Below are positions 1-9,477 of a stretch of DNA of 64,000 nucleotides, one piece after another. The notes below the pieces were generated by a model. It ran no database searches. It was not told the DNA's origin and was given only the letters and a program-made list of their open reading frames with translations. Source of the DNA: Dolichospermum flos-aquae CCAP 1403/13F (GTDB lineage: Bacteria; Cyanobacteriota; Cyanobacteriia; Cyanobacteriales; Nostocaceae); the NCBI RefSeq assembly GCF_012516395.1, contig NZ_CP051206.1:2586501-2650500 (forward strand). The letters are read 5' to 3'. Positions within the stretch are counted from its first letter, which is position 1. Each line of letters starts with the position of its first letter. The translations under genes and the position numbers were made by a program.

Positions 1-95
1 AACTTTTATCCTGGTGACGTTGCAAATGATAATTTGATGCAATAATCGGCATTGCTAAATTAAAATATAAAATTGGAAACTCACAAATTTCAAAC

Positions 96-129
96 TTTGC
101 GCCTTTGCTTCTTTGCGCCTTTGCGCGAA
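96..129. repeat. Short dispersed repeat (TTTGCGCC type)
   Basis: The stretch between the window edge and hemW contains TTTGCGCC twice within 34 bases, ending in TTTGCGCGAAAC. Short tandem-like runs of this kind are scattered between genes in Nostocales. Nothing else is recognisable in bases 1-139. Confidence 0.4.
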
Positions 130-139
130 ACATAATTCA

Positions 140-1333
140 TTATTCTCCTAACTCTTCAAACAACTTCGCTAACATCACATTAGAAAATATAAAACCATCG
201 GGATCGCTAAAACGCAACCTATCCCCAACAATCTTCACCCAACCCTGAGCAAAGTATGGTTGCAAACAGCTTTGAATTCTCTCAACTTGATGGTTGCCAA
301 AGTTTGTTGCTAAGGAATTTAAACTGACTCCTTCGGCTAACCGTAACCCTAACATGAGAGTTTCTAACAAAACATCTACCTGTGGTGTGATTTCACAATC
401 AATGACAGCACCGTTTTTTAACCATTGGTAATATTCCTGGGTTTTGCGGGGACGGGTGAAGCGTTTACCTTGTATATAGCTGGCTGCACCCATACCAAAG
501 CCATAATAGGGGCGATTTTGCCAATAAACTCGATTATGCTGGCATTGATGTCCTGGTTGGGCATAATTGGAAATTTCGTAATGTTCGTAACCAGCATCAG
601 TTAAGGTTTTTTGCCCCAGTTGATACATTTTGACGGTGGTTTCATCTGTGGGTAAGGGATGATCTCCCGGTTTGTAATAACGATTGAAGGCTGTTCCGGG
701 TTCAATGGTCAGGTCATAGATGGAAATGTGAGTTGGGGTGGCTGCTACTGCTTGGATTAAGGAATCTTGCCATTGTGCTAAAGATTGATACGGTAAGCCA
801 GAAATCAAGTCTAAGCTAAATTCGGGAATCTCGACCTTGTGAATTAACTCTATAGCTGTAAATATATCTATAAGGGAATGCGATCGCCCAGCAGTTTTTA
901 ACAATTCTTCTTGGAAAGCTTGGACACCCAAACTCACGCGATTTACTCCTAAGCTACGATAACCAGCGATATGTGCAAAATCAAACGTCCCTGGGTCAAT
1001 TTCCATAGAAATTTCTACCCCAGAGGCAATGCCAAATCGCTGTTCTAAGGTTGTCAATATAGATTGCAACTGTGCTGTTGATAATAGTGAAGGAGTACCA
1101 CCACCAAAAAAAATTGTTTCTAAAGGTTGACTATAAGTTGGTGCAATCCTGATTTCTTGACATAAAACTTCAACATATTCGCCAATTGTCCCAGAATTTT
1201 CGCCCCGTGAGTTATTCCCGACCACAAATACCGGAAAATCGCAATAAAAACATCGTCGCCGACAAAAGGGAATATGCACATAAGCAGAACTGGGAATCCC
1301 CCAACCAATATCTTTTTGACTCATTTTGAACAA
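140..1333 (-). CDS. hemW: Radical SAM haem chaperone HemW
   Basis: The 397-residue product is a radical SAM protein of the HemN/HemW family. The iron-sulfur signature CxxxCxxC is seen as CRRRCFYC at residues 24-31, followed by DF; this CxxxCxxCxF form is the HemW hallmark. A GGGTPS motif at residues 77-82 fits the SAM-binding loop, and the last ~100 residues match a HemN C-terminal domain. Length fits HemW rather than the longer HemN. Family knowledge says HemW binds haem and delivers it to proteins, and does not oxidise coproporphyrinogen. ATG 1333 is used; an in-frame ATG three codons later is an alternative. It is divergent from the PIN/TRAM gene across a 233-bp AT-rich gap that probably holds both promoters. 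Confidence 0.93.
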   Translation of the reverse strand: MFKMSQKDIGWGIPSSAYVHIPFCRRRCFYCDFPVFVVGNNSRGENSGTIGEYVEVLCQEIRIAPTYSQPLETIFFGGGTPSLLSTAQLQSILTTLEQRFGIASGVEISMEIDPGTFDFAHIAGYRSLGVNRVSLGVQAFQEELLKTAGRSHSLIDIFTAIELIHKVEIPEFSLDLISGLPYQSLAQWQDSLIQAVAATPTHISIYDLTIEPGTAFNRYYKPGDHPLPTDETTVKMYQLGQKTLTDAGYEHYEISNYAQPGHQCQHNRVYWQNRPYYGFGMGAASYIQGKRFTRPRKTQEYYQWLKNGAVIDCEITPQVDVLLETLMLGLRLAEGVSLNSLATNFGNHQVERIQSCLQPYFAQGWVKIVGDRLRFSDPDGFIFSNVMLAKLFEELGE

Positions 1334-1566
1334 TAGTGAAGTTAATTTGATTTGAATATTAAAAATAATGAAAATGAGGAGTTTGTTTACAACTTTTTAT
1401 CCTTTTTCCCTAAAAATAAAAATAATATGCAGTAAAAACGCTTTAGTTATAATGTTGGCATATTCTGTCTGCCTGAGCAGCTAAGATGATTCCATCACTA
1501 AAAAGGACTCAAACAAGCATACTTTACTCTATCGAATAAATATCGTTGTAGGAACACAACATAACC

Positions 1567-2643
1567 ATGCTGGATGTCATTATTATTCTCTCATTTATCT
1601 TGGCAGCGGCGGGAATAGGTTATTTCAGCACTGATCTACTCCCCCCTGGTACTCTTAATGGAGTTAGTGATTTAGATGCCTTACGCCTAGTTTTCGCTGT
1701 CTTTGCTGCCATTATCGGTGGTGCAGTCGGGCTGAGTTTCCAGACTACATACCGTCGGCTAGAGTCACAAGTCCGGGAAATGCCCCTAGAAGTCATTCTC
1801 ACCCGTGCCATTGGCTTAGTAATTGGGCTATTACTCGCCAATCTGATGTTAGCCCCGCTATTTTTATTACCCATTCCCCCAGATTTTGGTTTTATCAAAC
1901 CTCTTGTTGCTGTTGTTGGCAGTATTATCCTCTCTGTTACAGGAATGAACTTAGCCGATACTCACGGACGGGGGTTGTTAAGATTAATTAACCCCAATAC
2001 TGTGGAAAGTATGGTGGTGGAAGGAACTCTTAAACCTGCTAATACTAAGGTTTTAGATACTAGCTGCATTATAGATGGCCGGATTGAAACATTACTAGAA
2101 ACAGGATTTCTAGAAGGATTAATTCTTGTCCCCCAATTTGTTTTACAAGAATTACAACAAGTAGCCGACGCGAGTAAGGATCAAAAACGGGTCAGGGGAA
2201 GAAGAGGATTAGAAATTCTCAACCGCATTCGGGAAACTTATCCCGAACGCATTTTAATTAACCCTGTGGACTATGAAGATACTGCCACTGTTGATGCTAA
2301 ATTGGTGCGTTTTGCTCAAGAAATCAATGGCACATTACTCACCAATGATTACAATTTATCGAAAGTTGCTAGTGTGCAAAAAGTTCCAGTTTTGAATGTT
2401 CATGATTTAGTCAATGCTGTTCGTCCAACTTATTTACCTGGTGATTATCTTGATTTGAAAATTCTCAAAGAAGGAAAAGAACCAACTCAAGGAATTGGCT
2501 ATTTAGATGATGGCACAATGGTAGTAGTTGAAGAAGGTAGAGGTTATGTTGGTGGTGAATTGCGAGTAGTAGTTACCAGTGCTTTACAAACTTCTGCTGG
2601 AAGGATGATTTTTGCCAAACCCCAAGCTTCCGCATTAGCCTAA
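1567..2643 (+). CDS. PIN and TRAM domain membrane protein
   Basis: This 358-residue protein belongs to the YacL-like group of integral membrane PIN/TRAM proteins that is universal in cyanobacteria. Hydrophobic segments lie near residues 1-20, 40-60, 80-105 and 110-125. A PIN nuclease-like domain follows from about residue 155, with the acidic VLDTSCIIDGR motif and a later TNDYNLSKVA motif, and a TRAM RNA-binding domain occupies the last ~60 residues. An RNase or RNA-binding role at the membrane is inferred from the domains; the exact substrate is unknown. ATG 1567 follows CACAACATAACC with no strong ribosome-binding site. Confidence 0.88.
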   Translation: MLDVIIILSFILAAAGIGYFSTDLLPPGTLNGVSDLDALRLVFAVFAAIIGGAVGLSFQTTYRRLESQVREMPLEVILTRAIGLVIGLLLANLMLAPLFLLPIPPDFGFIKPLVAVVGSIILSVTGMNLADTHGRGLLRLINPNTVESMVVEGTLKPANTKVLDTSCIIDGRIETLLETGFLEGLILVPQFVLQELQQVADASKDQKRVRGRRGLEILNRIRETYPERILINPVDYEDTATVDAKLVRFAQEINGTLLTNDYNLSKVASVQKVPVLNVHDLVNAVRPTYLPGDYLDLKILKEGKEPTQGIGYLDDGTMVVVEEGRGYVGGELRVVVTSALQTSAGRMIFAKPQASALA

Positions 2644-2812
2644 GGAATATGGCACGGAAAACTAGAGTTAAATTATGTAAATCGGTGTGGGAAAACTGCA
2701 CCGATTTTGTTGATTAAGCTCAATGCTTATATTTGGCTGATCAATCTTAAACAGGATATTTTTATCTAATTAATATTAGAATACGAATAGTAGTTGGTAA
2801 ATAAATTTAAAC

Positions 2813-3193
2813 ATGAAGACCATCTTATCAAGTGAAAAAGCATTTATTATTCGGACTGAGCGAGGACTCACAATTGCGGGAACGCGCATCACCCTTTATG
2901 ATGTAATAGATTTGATCAAGGCTCAGTATCCTCCTAAGTTAATTCGAGATAAATTCAATCTCACAGATGAACAAATTAGTGCAGCTTTATCTTACATTGA
3001 AACACATCATACTCAGGTAGAAGCTGAATATCAAGAAGTTCTACAAACTAGAGAAGAAATTTATCAATACTGGGAAGAACGTAACCGCGAACACTTTGCA
3101 AAAATGGCAGCAAAACCACAAAAGCCCGAAAAACAGGCTCTTTGGGCGAAACTTGAGGAGCAGAAAGCCCAACGTACCTCAATAAAGCCATGA
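2813..3193 (+). CDS. DUF433-family antitoxin
   Basis: The 126-residue product has the short N-terminal strand-helix pattern of DUF433 proteins (a GLTIAGTRITLYDVIDLIKAQ stretch is cut here to its key part: I-GTRIT-YDVIDLI at about residues 21-35), then a charged helical tail rich in Glu, Gln and Lys. DUF433 proteins are small HTH-like proteins often paired with DUF5615 PIN-like proteins as toxin-antitoxin modules. That pairing is present here: its stop codon overlaps the start of the next gene by four bases (ATGA), implying translational coupling. The antitoxin role is inferred from family and operon layout. Confidence 0.75.
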   Translation: MKTILSSEKAFIIRTERGLTIAGTRITLYDVIDLIKAQYPPKLIRDKFNLTDEQISAALSYIETHHTQVEAEYQEVLQTREEIYQYWEERNREHFAKMAAKPQKPEKQALWAKLEEQKAQRTSIKP

Positions 3194-3582
3194 TATTTTT
3201 AGTGGATTACAATCTTGATGGATACGCTGTAGTTTTGCTGGGAATCTTGGCGAAAAACGGTTGGCTTGAGTTACTATCTATTCGTTTTGTCACATTTCGA
3301 GAAGCGGATTTATCAATGGATAGTAATGACCGCGCAGTTTGGTGTTATGCTCAAGCAAATCAGATGATGATCCTCACCGCTAATCGGAATATGAAAGGTG
3401 AGGATTCATTAGAACAAGTAATGCGTGAAGAAAATACAGCAACTTCATTTCCTGTGATTACAATTGGGAATCTTGATCGCATTGACGAATATGATTATCG
3501 AGAACAATGTGTTGATCGTATAGTTGAGATTATCATAGATATTGATAATTATTTGGGAGTAGGTCGGCTTTTCATTCCATAA
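3190..3582 (+). CDS. DUF5615-like PIN-type toxin
   Basis: This 130-residue protein starts with a strand and an acidic residue (IFLVDYNLDG) and carries later acidic and Asn-rich motifs (EADLSMDSNDRAVW, ILTANRNM), consistent with a compact PIN-like nuclease fold of the DUF5615 type. It overlaps the DUF433 gene by four bases. A nuclease toxin role is inferred from the neighbour and the family; the catalytic set has not been tested and could be degenerate. Confidence 0.62.
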   Translation: MIFLVDYNLDGYAVVLLGILAKNGWLELLSIRFVTFREADLSMDSNDRAVWCYAQANQMMILTANRNMKGEDSLEQVMREENTATSFPVITIGNLDRIDEYDYREQCVDRIVEIIIDIDNYLGVGRLFIP

Positions 3583-3643
3583 ACATCATAAAACAGTTTC
3601 ATAATTGGTTCAGTGTCAGATATTTGATATTCTCTGATTATCA

Positions 3644-4441
3644 TTATGGTGTTTTTACAGGTTTGATATTTTTGGCTTTATAAAATGTTTCTAAACTATC
3701 AGTATCGCCGACAAAACGCCAATGCCAAGGTTCATAACTCACACCTTGAAGATTATTTTTCGGAAAGGAAATTTCAAAACTAAACTTAGCAGCATTGGCT
3801 TGTAACCACTGATAAGCTTTGGTATTATCAAAATTGGCTTGGAGATTAGTTGCTGGGACTGTGCCATCGCCAACATCCACCGCATAACCTGTATGATGTT
3901 CACTATGATTTGGTGGTGCGCTGAGGGCTGCTCTTTCGGCTGGGGTTTGATTCCGCTGTGCGCCTACACCGAAAAATAACTGCTTTTGCTCTTGTACAGA
4001 ACGAAAGCCAGAAATTGGAACTAAAATTACACCCGCACTTCTAGCGGTTTGTACCATGGCTTGAAACTTGACAGCGGCAGATTTTCGCATTCTGATTCTA
4101 CTGTCACCCGTAATTGGGGCTAATTCTGATTCTGGTGCTTCTGAATAGGGAAAATGTCCCAACACTGTATCATTATTATCTGGGGTATTAGCGGCTATGG
4201 GTGTAGAACTAATCGGTGCAGCTACAGAATTAGCAGTTGGCTTAGGTGTTGTCAGCGAAAACAAAAAACCACTAGAGACAGCCAGTAACAAAAATCCTGT
4301 TAATCCACCTATAATCAAAACCACAGGTTGGACTTTGATCTTACTTCCTGCATCATTTGTATCACGTAAAGCCACTGGGATATCATCACCAGAGAGAGGG
4401 TAGGAATTGTGCGGTTTTTTAGGAAACCCAGCTTTATTCAA
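3644..4441 (-). CDS. D-alanyl-D-alanine carboxypeptidase, VanY-like (M15B)
   Basis: The 265-residue protein has an N-terminal cytoplasmic tail, one membrane anchor at about residues 38-62 (VVLIIGGLTGFLLLAVSSGF), a Pro/Ser/Thr/Ala linker, and a periplasmic peptidase domain. Zinc-peptidase motifs of the M15 family are visible: SGFRS, then SEHHTGYAVDVGD (HxxxxxxD) and, near the C-terminus, EPWHWRFVG (HWR). It should trim the terminal D-Ala of peptidoglycan stem peptides. The start ATG at 4441 has an AGGAG eleven bases upstream. It is divergent from the AEC carrier gene. Confidence 0.9.
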   Translation of the reverse strand: MNKAGFPKKPHNSYPLSGDDIPVALRDTNDAGSKIKVQPVVLIIGGLTGFLLLAVSSGFLFSLTTPKPTANSVAAPISSTPIAANTPDNNDTVLGHFPYSEAPESELAPITGDSRIRMRKSAAVKFQAMVQTARSAGVILVPISGFRSVQEQKQLFFGVGAQRNQTPAERAALSAPPNHSEHHTGYAVDVGDGTVPATNLQANFDNTKAYQWLQANAAKFSFEISFPKNNLQGVSYEPWHWRFVGDTDSLETFYKAKNIKPVKTP

Positions 4442-4507
4442 GTTTTTGCTCCTGTTTGTGTTTAATAGTTAGTTAAAGAAGAAATGAGTTTTGTTTAATG
4501 CTTAATT

Positions 4508-5443
4508 TTGAATTATGGTGTAATTTTGATAAATCTTTTAGAACTATATATCAAGTTAGTGGGATTAATCCTAGTGGGATTTATACTGGGACGTAAATTG
4601 CCTAACAATACTTCCACCTACGTAGGTCAATTTCTCTATTGGGTGGGAGTACCTATAAGCATCATCGGTTTTTTACTACAAACAGATTTATCAGGACAGA
4701 TTTGGATTGCACCGATAATAGCTCACTTGGCAATCTTTCTGGGGGCATTATTAGCTTGGTTAAGAATCAAAGCCCAAGCACATTTCATTGATTCAGTTTC
4801 CCCCGCGACAACTCAAGGTAGTTTGATTCTAGCAGCAATGGTAGGTAATACAGGTAATTTGGGTTTTCCCATTACTTTAGCAATGGTAGGTAAAGAATAT
4901 TTTGCCTGGGCTTTATTTTACGATATGTTGGGTTCGCTGTTTGGTGCTTATGGTTTAGGTGTGTTTCTTGCTGCTAAGTTTGGTAATAATACTCAAAATC
5001 AGATGCAAATAGCAAAGGTAATTTTGATTAATCCGGCTTTATGGAGTTTTGGATTTGGCTTATTATTGCATCAAGTCACGCTTCCCTCCCCGGTGATATT
5101 TTGTTTGGAAAAATTGGCTTGGGGTGCAGTTGCTTTATCTTTGATGTTAATTGGAATGCGACTTTCCCAACTAAAATCTTGGCGAAAATTACCACAAGCG
5201 GGGAGTAGTGTCTTCATTAAAATGCTATTAGTGCCGATGATTTTAGGTAGCACTCTCTCATTTTTTGGTGTTACTGGTAATGCAGCACAGGTGATAGTTT
5301 TGCAAATGGGTATGCCTCCAGCTTTGGCTACATTGGTAATAGCAGAAACCTTTGATTTGGATAGAGATTTGGCTGTTACTGCTTTAGCTATGGGGATGAT
5401 AGTTTTGTTGTTTACTCTTCCTGTTTGGTTGTGGTTATTTTAA
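4508..5443 (+). CDS. AEC-family (auxin efflux carrier-like) transporter
   Basis: This 311-residue, very hydrophobic protein has about ten predicted membrane segments in the 5+5 pattern of the AEC/BASS fold, with GxLxxGFxLGRKLP near the N-terminus and the family's NTGNLGFPIT motif at about residues 117-126. AEC carriers export organic anions; the substrate here is unknown. The reading frame opens at a TTG (4508); a second TTG at 4526 would give the N-terminus more usual for the family, and no clear ribosome-binding site favours either. Confidence 0.8.
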   Translation: MNYGVILINLLELYIKLVGLILVGFILGRKLPNNTSTYVGQFLYWVGVPISIIGFLLQTDLSGQIWIAPIIAHLAIFLGALLAWLRIKAQAHFIDSVSPATTQGSLILAAMVGNTGNLGFPITLAMVGKEYFAWALFYDMLGSLFGAYGLGVFLAAKFGNNTQNQMQIAKVILINPALWSFGFGLLLHQVTLPSPVIFCLEKLAWGAVALSLMLIGMRLSQLKSWRKLPQAGSSVFIKMLLVPMILGSTLSFFGVTGNAAQVIVLQMGMPPALATLVIAETFDLDRDLAVTALAMGMIVLLFTLPVWLWLF

Positions 5444-5457
5444 CAAAAAGTGAAAAA

Positions 5458-5485
5458 GTAGAGACGTTACATGAAATGTCTCTAC
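5458..5485. repeat. Dispersed palindrome, GTAGAGACGTT family
   Basis: A 28-bp hairpin begins GTAGAGACGTTA and ends in the near reverse complement AATGTCTCTAC, followed by a run of A. The same palindrome occurs at 54985-55012 and inside the STAND gene at 50456-50483. Here it lies between two convergent genes and may double as a terminator for the AEC gene. Confidence 0.75.
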
Positions 5486-5508
5486 AAAAATTCTGGATAA
5501 TATTTGGA

Positions 5509-6030
5509 TTATGTGACTACTAAATTCAGCTTTTTTGCCAGTTCGGAAGGACTAATAGATTCGTAATGTTCAAAAGGTTGATGAATCCAAGGATTATCAG
5601 CCAGATAATCAACGTGATAATCAGGAACAACAACTGAACAAGCTTTATACCAAATTACAGCGGTGCGAATTTCTTGAATGGGAAAATCATGATGTTTCTG
5701 TAACCAGGGAACTGTTTCTTGAATAGTGATACCAGAGTCTACTAAATCATCTACTAGCAAAATCCGTGAACCTAAATTTTCACTAGTCATGGTTAATTGA
5801 CGAGAAATAATTAAATTACTTCTTTTATATGTACCTGCGCCATTGTAAGATGAGGTAGATAAAATTGCTAATGGTTGATTGTATATGCGGGAGAGAATAT
5901 CTCCTACTCGCAGTCCCCCTCTAGCTAAACAGACGATTTGGTTAAATTCCCAACCCGATTGATAAATCTTTACAGCCAGTTGTTCAATTTTGTGGTGATA
6001 ATCTGACCAAGAAATGTAAAGGTCTGACAT
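5509..6030 (-). CDS. Purine-type phosphoribosyltransferase
   Basis: The 173-residue product is a type I phosphoribosyltransferase. The PRPP-binding signature is seen as RILLVDDLVDSGITIQ at about residues 87-102, and an upstream CLARGGLRVGDIL segment matches the hood region of xanthine/guanine-type enzymes. It most likely salvages a purine base to its nucleotide; hypoxanthine, guanine and xanthine cannot be told apart from the sequence. ATG 6030 is preceded by a weak AGAGTAAAA. It is convergent with the AEC gene and divergent from the sugar symporter. Confidence 0.83.
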   Translation of the reverse strand: MSDLYISWSDYHHKIEQLAVKIYQSGWEFNQIVCLARGGLRVGDILSRIYNQPLAILSTSSYNGAGTYKRSNLIISRQLTMTSENLGSRILLVDDLVDSGITIQETVPWLQKHHDFPIQEIRTAVIWYKACSVVVPDYHVDYLADNPWIHQPFEHYESISPSELAKKLNLVVT

Positions 6031-6101
6031 AAGAGTAAAATAAGTGTGTTAATAATTGTTAGTTATCTATTGTCAATTGTCAATTCATAAGGGTGTAATT
6101 T

Positions 6102-7553
6102 ATGGTTAAAGATAATTCTGATAATAACGATTTTCACAAATCTCTGTCCAGTGAAAAATTAGATTTTAAAACTAAATTAGCGTATGGTGCGGGAGATTTG
6201 GGACCAGCGATTACTGCAAATATTGCTGTATTTTACATGATGGTTTTCTTTACCAATGTGGCAGGAATTCCAGCGGGTTTGGCAGGTAGTATTTTGATGA
6301 TTGGCAAAATTTGGGATGGTATCAATGATCCTATGGTGGGAATGTTGACTGATAAAACCCAATCCCGGCACTGGGGTCGTCGTCTACCTTGGCTTTTATA
6401 TGGGGCAATTCCTTTTGGATTTTTCTTTTTCTTGCAGTGGATTGTCCCCCAATTTACTGCTGACAAAAGTAGTAATATTTGGTGTTTATTTTGGTATTAT
6501 GTAGTAATTGGGATTGTATCTCAGGCATTTTATACTGTTGTGAATTTGCCTTATACAGCCATGACTCCTGAGTTAACTCAAGATTACGATGAACGGACTA
6601 GTTTGAATAGTTTTCGGTTTACGTTTTCCATTGGTGGCAGTATTTTATCGTTGATTTTATCAAAAATTATTTTCTCACAAATTAGCGATCGCCAACAACA
6701 ATATTTAGTTTTAGCGGCTGTGTGTACCGTGATTTCGGTTTTATCCTTGTATTGGTGCGTTTATGGGGTGCGCGATCGCATTTTATCTTTTGAAGCTAAA
6801 CGGATTTCTTTGCCACAAGAAGCAGAAATTCCCTTTTTTGAACAGCTAAAAATTGTCTTTAGTAATAAACCTTTTTTGTTTGTAATTGCGATATATCTTT
6901 TTTCTTGGTTAGGTGTGCAAATCACAGCCAGCATTATTCCCTATTTTGTCGTTAACTGTATGAAACTTAAAGAGGGAGATGTCCCCACAGTCATGATTGC
7001 AGTGCAGGGAACGGCTTTATTTATGTTATTTATTTGGAGTTATTTAAGTAAAAAGATTGGCAAAAAAATCGTTTATTTCTTAGGAATGAGTTCCTGGATT
7101 ATTGCGGCTGCTGGATTATTTTTCTTACAGCCAAATCAAGTTGGTTTAATGTATGTTATGGCTGTAATGGCAGGTATGGGAGTTTCTACAGCTTATCTAA
7201 TTCCTTGGTCAATGATCCCTGATGTGATTGAATTAGATGAATTGCAAACTGGACAAAGACGGGAAGGAATTTTCTATGGTTTCATGGTTTTATTACAAAA
7301 ATTTGGTTTAGCTTTCGGGCTGTTTTTGGTCGGTAATACCTTACAAGCTTATGGTTTTAAAGAAGCGGTTGCTGGACAAAGTTCTTTACCTGTACAACCT
7401 GAATCTGCACTTTTAGCCATTCGTATCGCTGTTGGACCAATACCAACCGTTTGTTTAATTGCCGGGTTAGTTTTAGTCTACTTCTATCCCATTACTCGCG
7501 AAATGCACGCGGAAATCATGTTAAAACTGCAAGTACAACGGCAGAGAACATAA
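6102..7553 (+). CDS. GPH-family MFS sugar:cation symporter
   Basis: The 483-residue protein has about twelve membrane segments. The N-terminal region KLAYGAGDLGPA, the GKIWDGINDPMVGMLTDKTQS motif (shortened key: WDGINDP...G...D) and the RRLPWLLYGAIP loop are diagnostic of the glycoside-pentoside-hexuronide (MelB-like) family. It should import a sugar or sugar derivative with Na+ or H+; the substrate is unknown. Ends in a charged cytoplasmic tail. Stands alone, with the ISAs1 element beginning 131 bp downstream. Confidence 0.87.
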   Translation: MVKDNSDNNDFHKSLSSEKLDFKTKLAYGAGDLGPAITANIAVFYMMVFFTNVAGIPAGLAGSILMIGKIWDGINDPMVGMLTDKTQSRHWGRRLPWLLYGAIPFGFFFFLQWIVPQFTADKSSNIWCLFWYYVVIGIVSQAFYTVVNLPYTAMTPELTQDYDERTSLNSFRFTFSIGGSILSLILSKIIFSQISDRQQQYLVLAAVCTVISVLSLYWCVYGVRDRILSFEAKRISLPQEAEIPFFEQLKIVFSNKPFLFVIAIYLFSWLGVQITASIIPYFVVNCMKLKEGDVPTVMIAVQGTALFMLFIWSYLSKKIGKKIVYFLGMSSWIIAAAGLFFLQPNQVGLMYVMAVMAGMGVSTAYLIPWSMIPDVIELDELQTGQRREGIFYGFMVLLQKFGLAFGLFLVGNTLQAYGFKEAVAGQSSLPVQPESALLAIRIAVGPIPTVCLIAGLVLVYFYPITREMHAEIMLKLQVQRQRT

Positions 7554-7684
7554 ACGCGAATTCTCACCAATAAATATTAACACTATTGATGCTTTTCTAA
7601 ATACAAACCTACCCAATAACCGAAACTTTGTCTGAGGACAACTGTGTAAAATTTCATTTTTGTTTACCTATGGATGTTTTCACC

Positions 7685-9291
7685 CAGGGGAAACGCATCT
7701 AATTTTTTTTGACAAAATGTAACTTCTATGAATAGATAAAAAGGGCAGTATTACCATGTTAATATCAAGCCAATAAATGAGTATGAAGAAAATTTGATGG
7801 TAAATTCGTTTCTATAAGAATCAATAAAATGAGTTGAAGTGGTATTCTCAATAAAACTAAAGAGACAAAATTCACAAAATGAAGCTACCACCAAAAATCA
7901 CAATAGTAGATCACTTTAAAGATTTAGAAGATAAAAGAGTTGAGAGAACAAAAAGGCATAAATTAATAGATATAGTAACCATTGCGATTTGTGCAGTGAT
8001 CTGTGGAGTAGATAGTTGGGTATTGATGGAGGCTTATGGAAAAAAGAAAGAAAAATGGCTAAAACAATTTTTAGAACTTCCAAACGGGATTCCATCTCAT
8101 GATACATTCGCCAGAGTATTTGCGAGAATAGATCCGCAACAATTTCAGAATTGTTTTTTGAGTTGGATAAAATCTATCAATAAAATTACAGAAGGAGAAG
8201 TCATAGCAATAGATGGGAAAACATTAAGGCATTCATATGATAAAGGAAAGGATAAAGGTGCGATTCACATGGTAAGTGCATGGGCAACTAGTAATAAATT
8301 AGTATTAGGACAATGTAAAGTAGAAGAAAAGTCAAATGAAATAACAGCCATACCGGAATTAATTAAAGTATTAGATATAGCCGGATGTTTAGTAACGATT
8401 GATGCGATGGGGTGTCAAAAAGAGATAGTAAAATCAATTGCAGAAAAATCAGGCGAATATATTATCGCACTCAAAAAGAATCAAGGTAATTTATATAAGA
8501 ATGTAGAAGAAATCTTCAAAGAAGCTATATCTAAAGGGTTTGAGGGATTCAAATATAGTGAATTTCATACAAAAGAAGACAAACATGGAAGAGAAGAGAT
8601 TCGTCATTATCTCATGTTATCAGACATAGAAGAAAGAATAGATACTGATAAGAAATGGGTAAATCTTCAAAGTGTAGGAATGGTAGAATATATACGAAAA
8701 GTTAATGGAAAAACGAAGGTTGAGACAGGCTATTATATAAGTAGTTTGACAAATAATGCGAAATTACTAGGAGAATCAGTCCGCACTCATTGGGGTATAG
8801 AGAATTCATTACACTGGGTTTTAGATGTAGCTTTTAGAGAAGATGATTGTCGGATAAGAAAGGATAATGCACCACAAAACTTTGCAGTTATTCGTCATAT
8901 AGCAGTTAATCTTTTAGGAAAAGAAAAAAGCCAAAAACTAGGAACTAAAAGTAAGCAGTTTTGTGCAGGATGGGATGATGAATATTTAGAGAAGATTTTA
9001 GAATGTATCTGATAAAAATCAGAAAATATAGACAAATATAAATATAACCAATTTATTTTTCTGTTGATTCTACAATAGAATCTATATTTTTGATGCCAAA
9101 AAATATAGATATTAATATATAGAACTGAACAAAATAAATCCATCATTAAAAATAAATAATTACTCTAAATTTATGAAATTTTTATAATTTTAATAAAGGA
9201 ATTTATCAGATTTTGAATGAAGTTAGATATTTTCCCATATTGATGCACTAATATAGTATTCTGTCAAGATAATTTAGATGCGTTTCCCCTG
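7685..9291 (+). mobile_element. ISAs1-family insertion sequence, copy 1 (1607 bp)
   Basis: The element is bounded by terminal inverted repeats that begin CAGGGGAAACGCATCTAA and carry a second conserved block, TTGACA, some 7-9 bases further in. It holds one transposase gene. A second copy with the same ends and identical length lies at 59889-61495 in the opposite orientation. Copy 1 lacks a target duplication: the ten bases on its left are TGTTTTCACC and on its right AGCTAAACTC. The right flank is the interior of a tnpB gene, so the element inserted in an older IS605-type element and the left side was later deleted or rearranged. Confidence 0.93.
7879..9012 (+). CDS. ISAs1-family transposase, copy 1
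   Basis: The 377-residue DDE transposase starts with the DHFKDLEDKRVERTKRHKL segment typical of the ISAs1 (H-repeat) family. The acidic residues lie in VIAIDGKTLRHSYD, LVTIDAMGCQ and THWGIENSLHWVLDVAF. Its translation is identical to that of copy 2 at 60168-61301. The frame is intact, so the enzyme may be active. The gene is AT-rich and unlike its core neighbours in codon use. Confidence 0.95.
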   Translation: MKLPPKITIVDHFKDLEDKRVERTKRHKLIDIVTIAICAVICGVDSWVLMEAYGKKKEKWLKQFLELPNGIPSHDTFARVFARIDPQQFQNCFLSWIKSINKITEGEVIAIDGKTLRHSYDKGKDKGAIHMVSAWATSNKLVLGQCKVEEKSNEITAIPELIKVLDIAGCLVTIDAMGCQKEIVKSIAEKSGEYIIALKKNQGNLYKNVEEIFKEAISKGFEGFKYSEFHTKEDKHGREEIRHYLMLSDIEERIDTDKKWVNLQSVGMVEYIRKVNGKTKVETGYYISSLTNNAKLLGESVRTHWGIENSLHWVLDVAFREDDCRIRKDNAPQNFAVIRHIAVNLLGKEKSQKLGTKSKQFCAGWDDEYLEKILECI

Positions 9292-9396
9292 AGCTAAACT
9301 CCAATTGTAAGTAGACCGGAGCATATCTAGCCAACCGTCCATTTTATCGGACTGACTAATATTAGAACGTAGCTTATATACATAATTTGTTAGCAA
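9292..9396 (-). pseudogene. tnpB: tnpB remnant of an IS200/IS605 element (N-terminal 35 codons)
   Basis: Read on the minus strand from a TTG at 9396, this stretch encodes 35 residues including NYVYKLR and KMDGWLDMLRSTYNWSLA, which resembles the N-terminal domain of RNA-guided TnpB proteins (a basic YKLR-like start, then a helix ending YN). The frame runs straight into the right end of the ISAs1 element at 9291, so the rest of tnpB is gone. It is divergent from the tnpA remnant, the usual IS605 arrangement. The assignment rests on a short segment. Confidence 0.6.
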
Positions 9397-9477
9397 ATAC
9401 AAGTCTGTCCCGTTGTTGTTTCCTTGATTTGATTATACAATAGCTATATACAAATAGCAAGTAAATATTTTAAGGTT

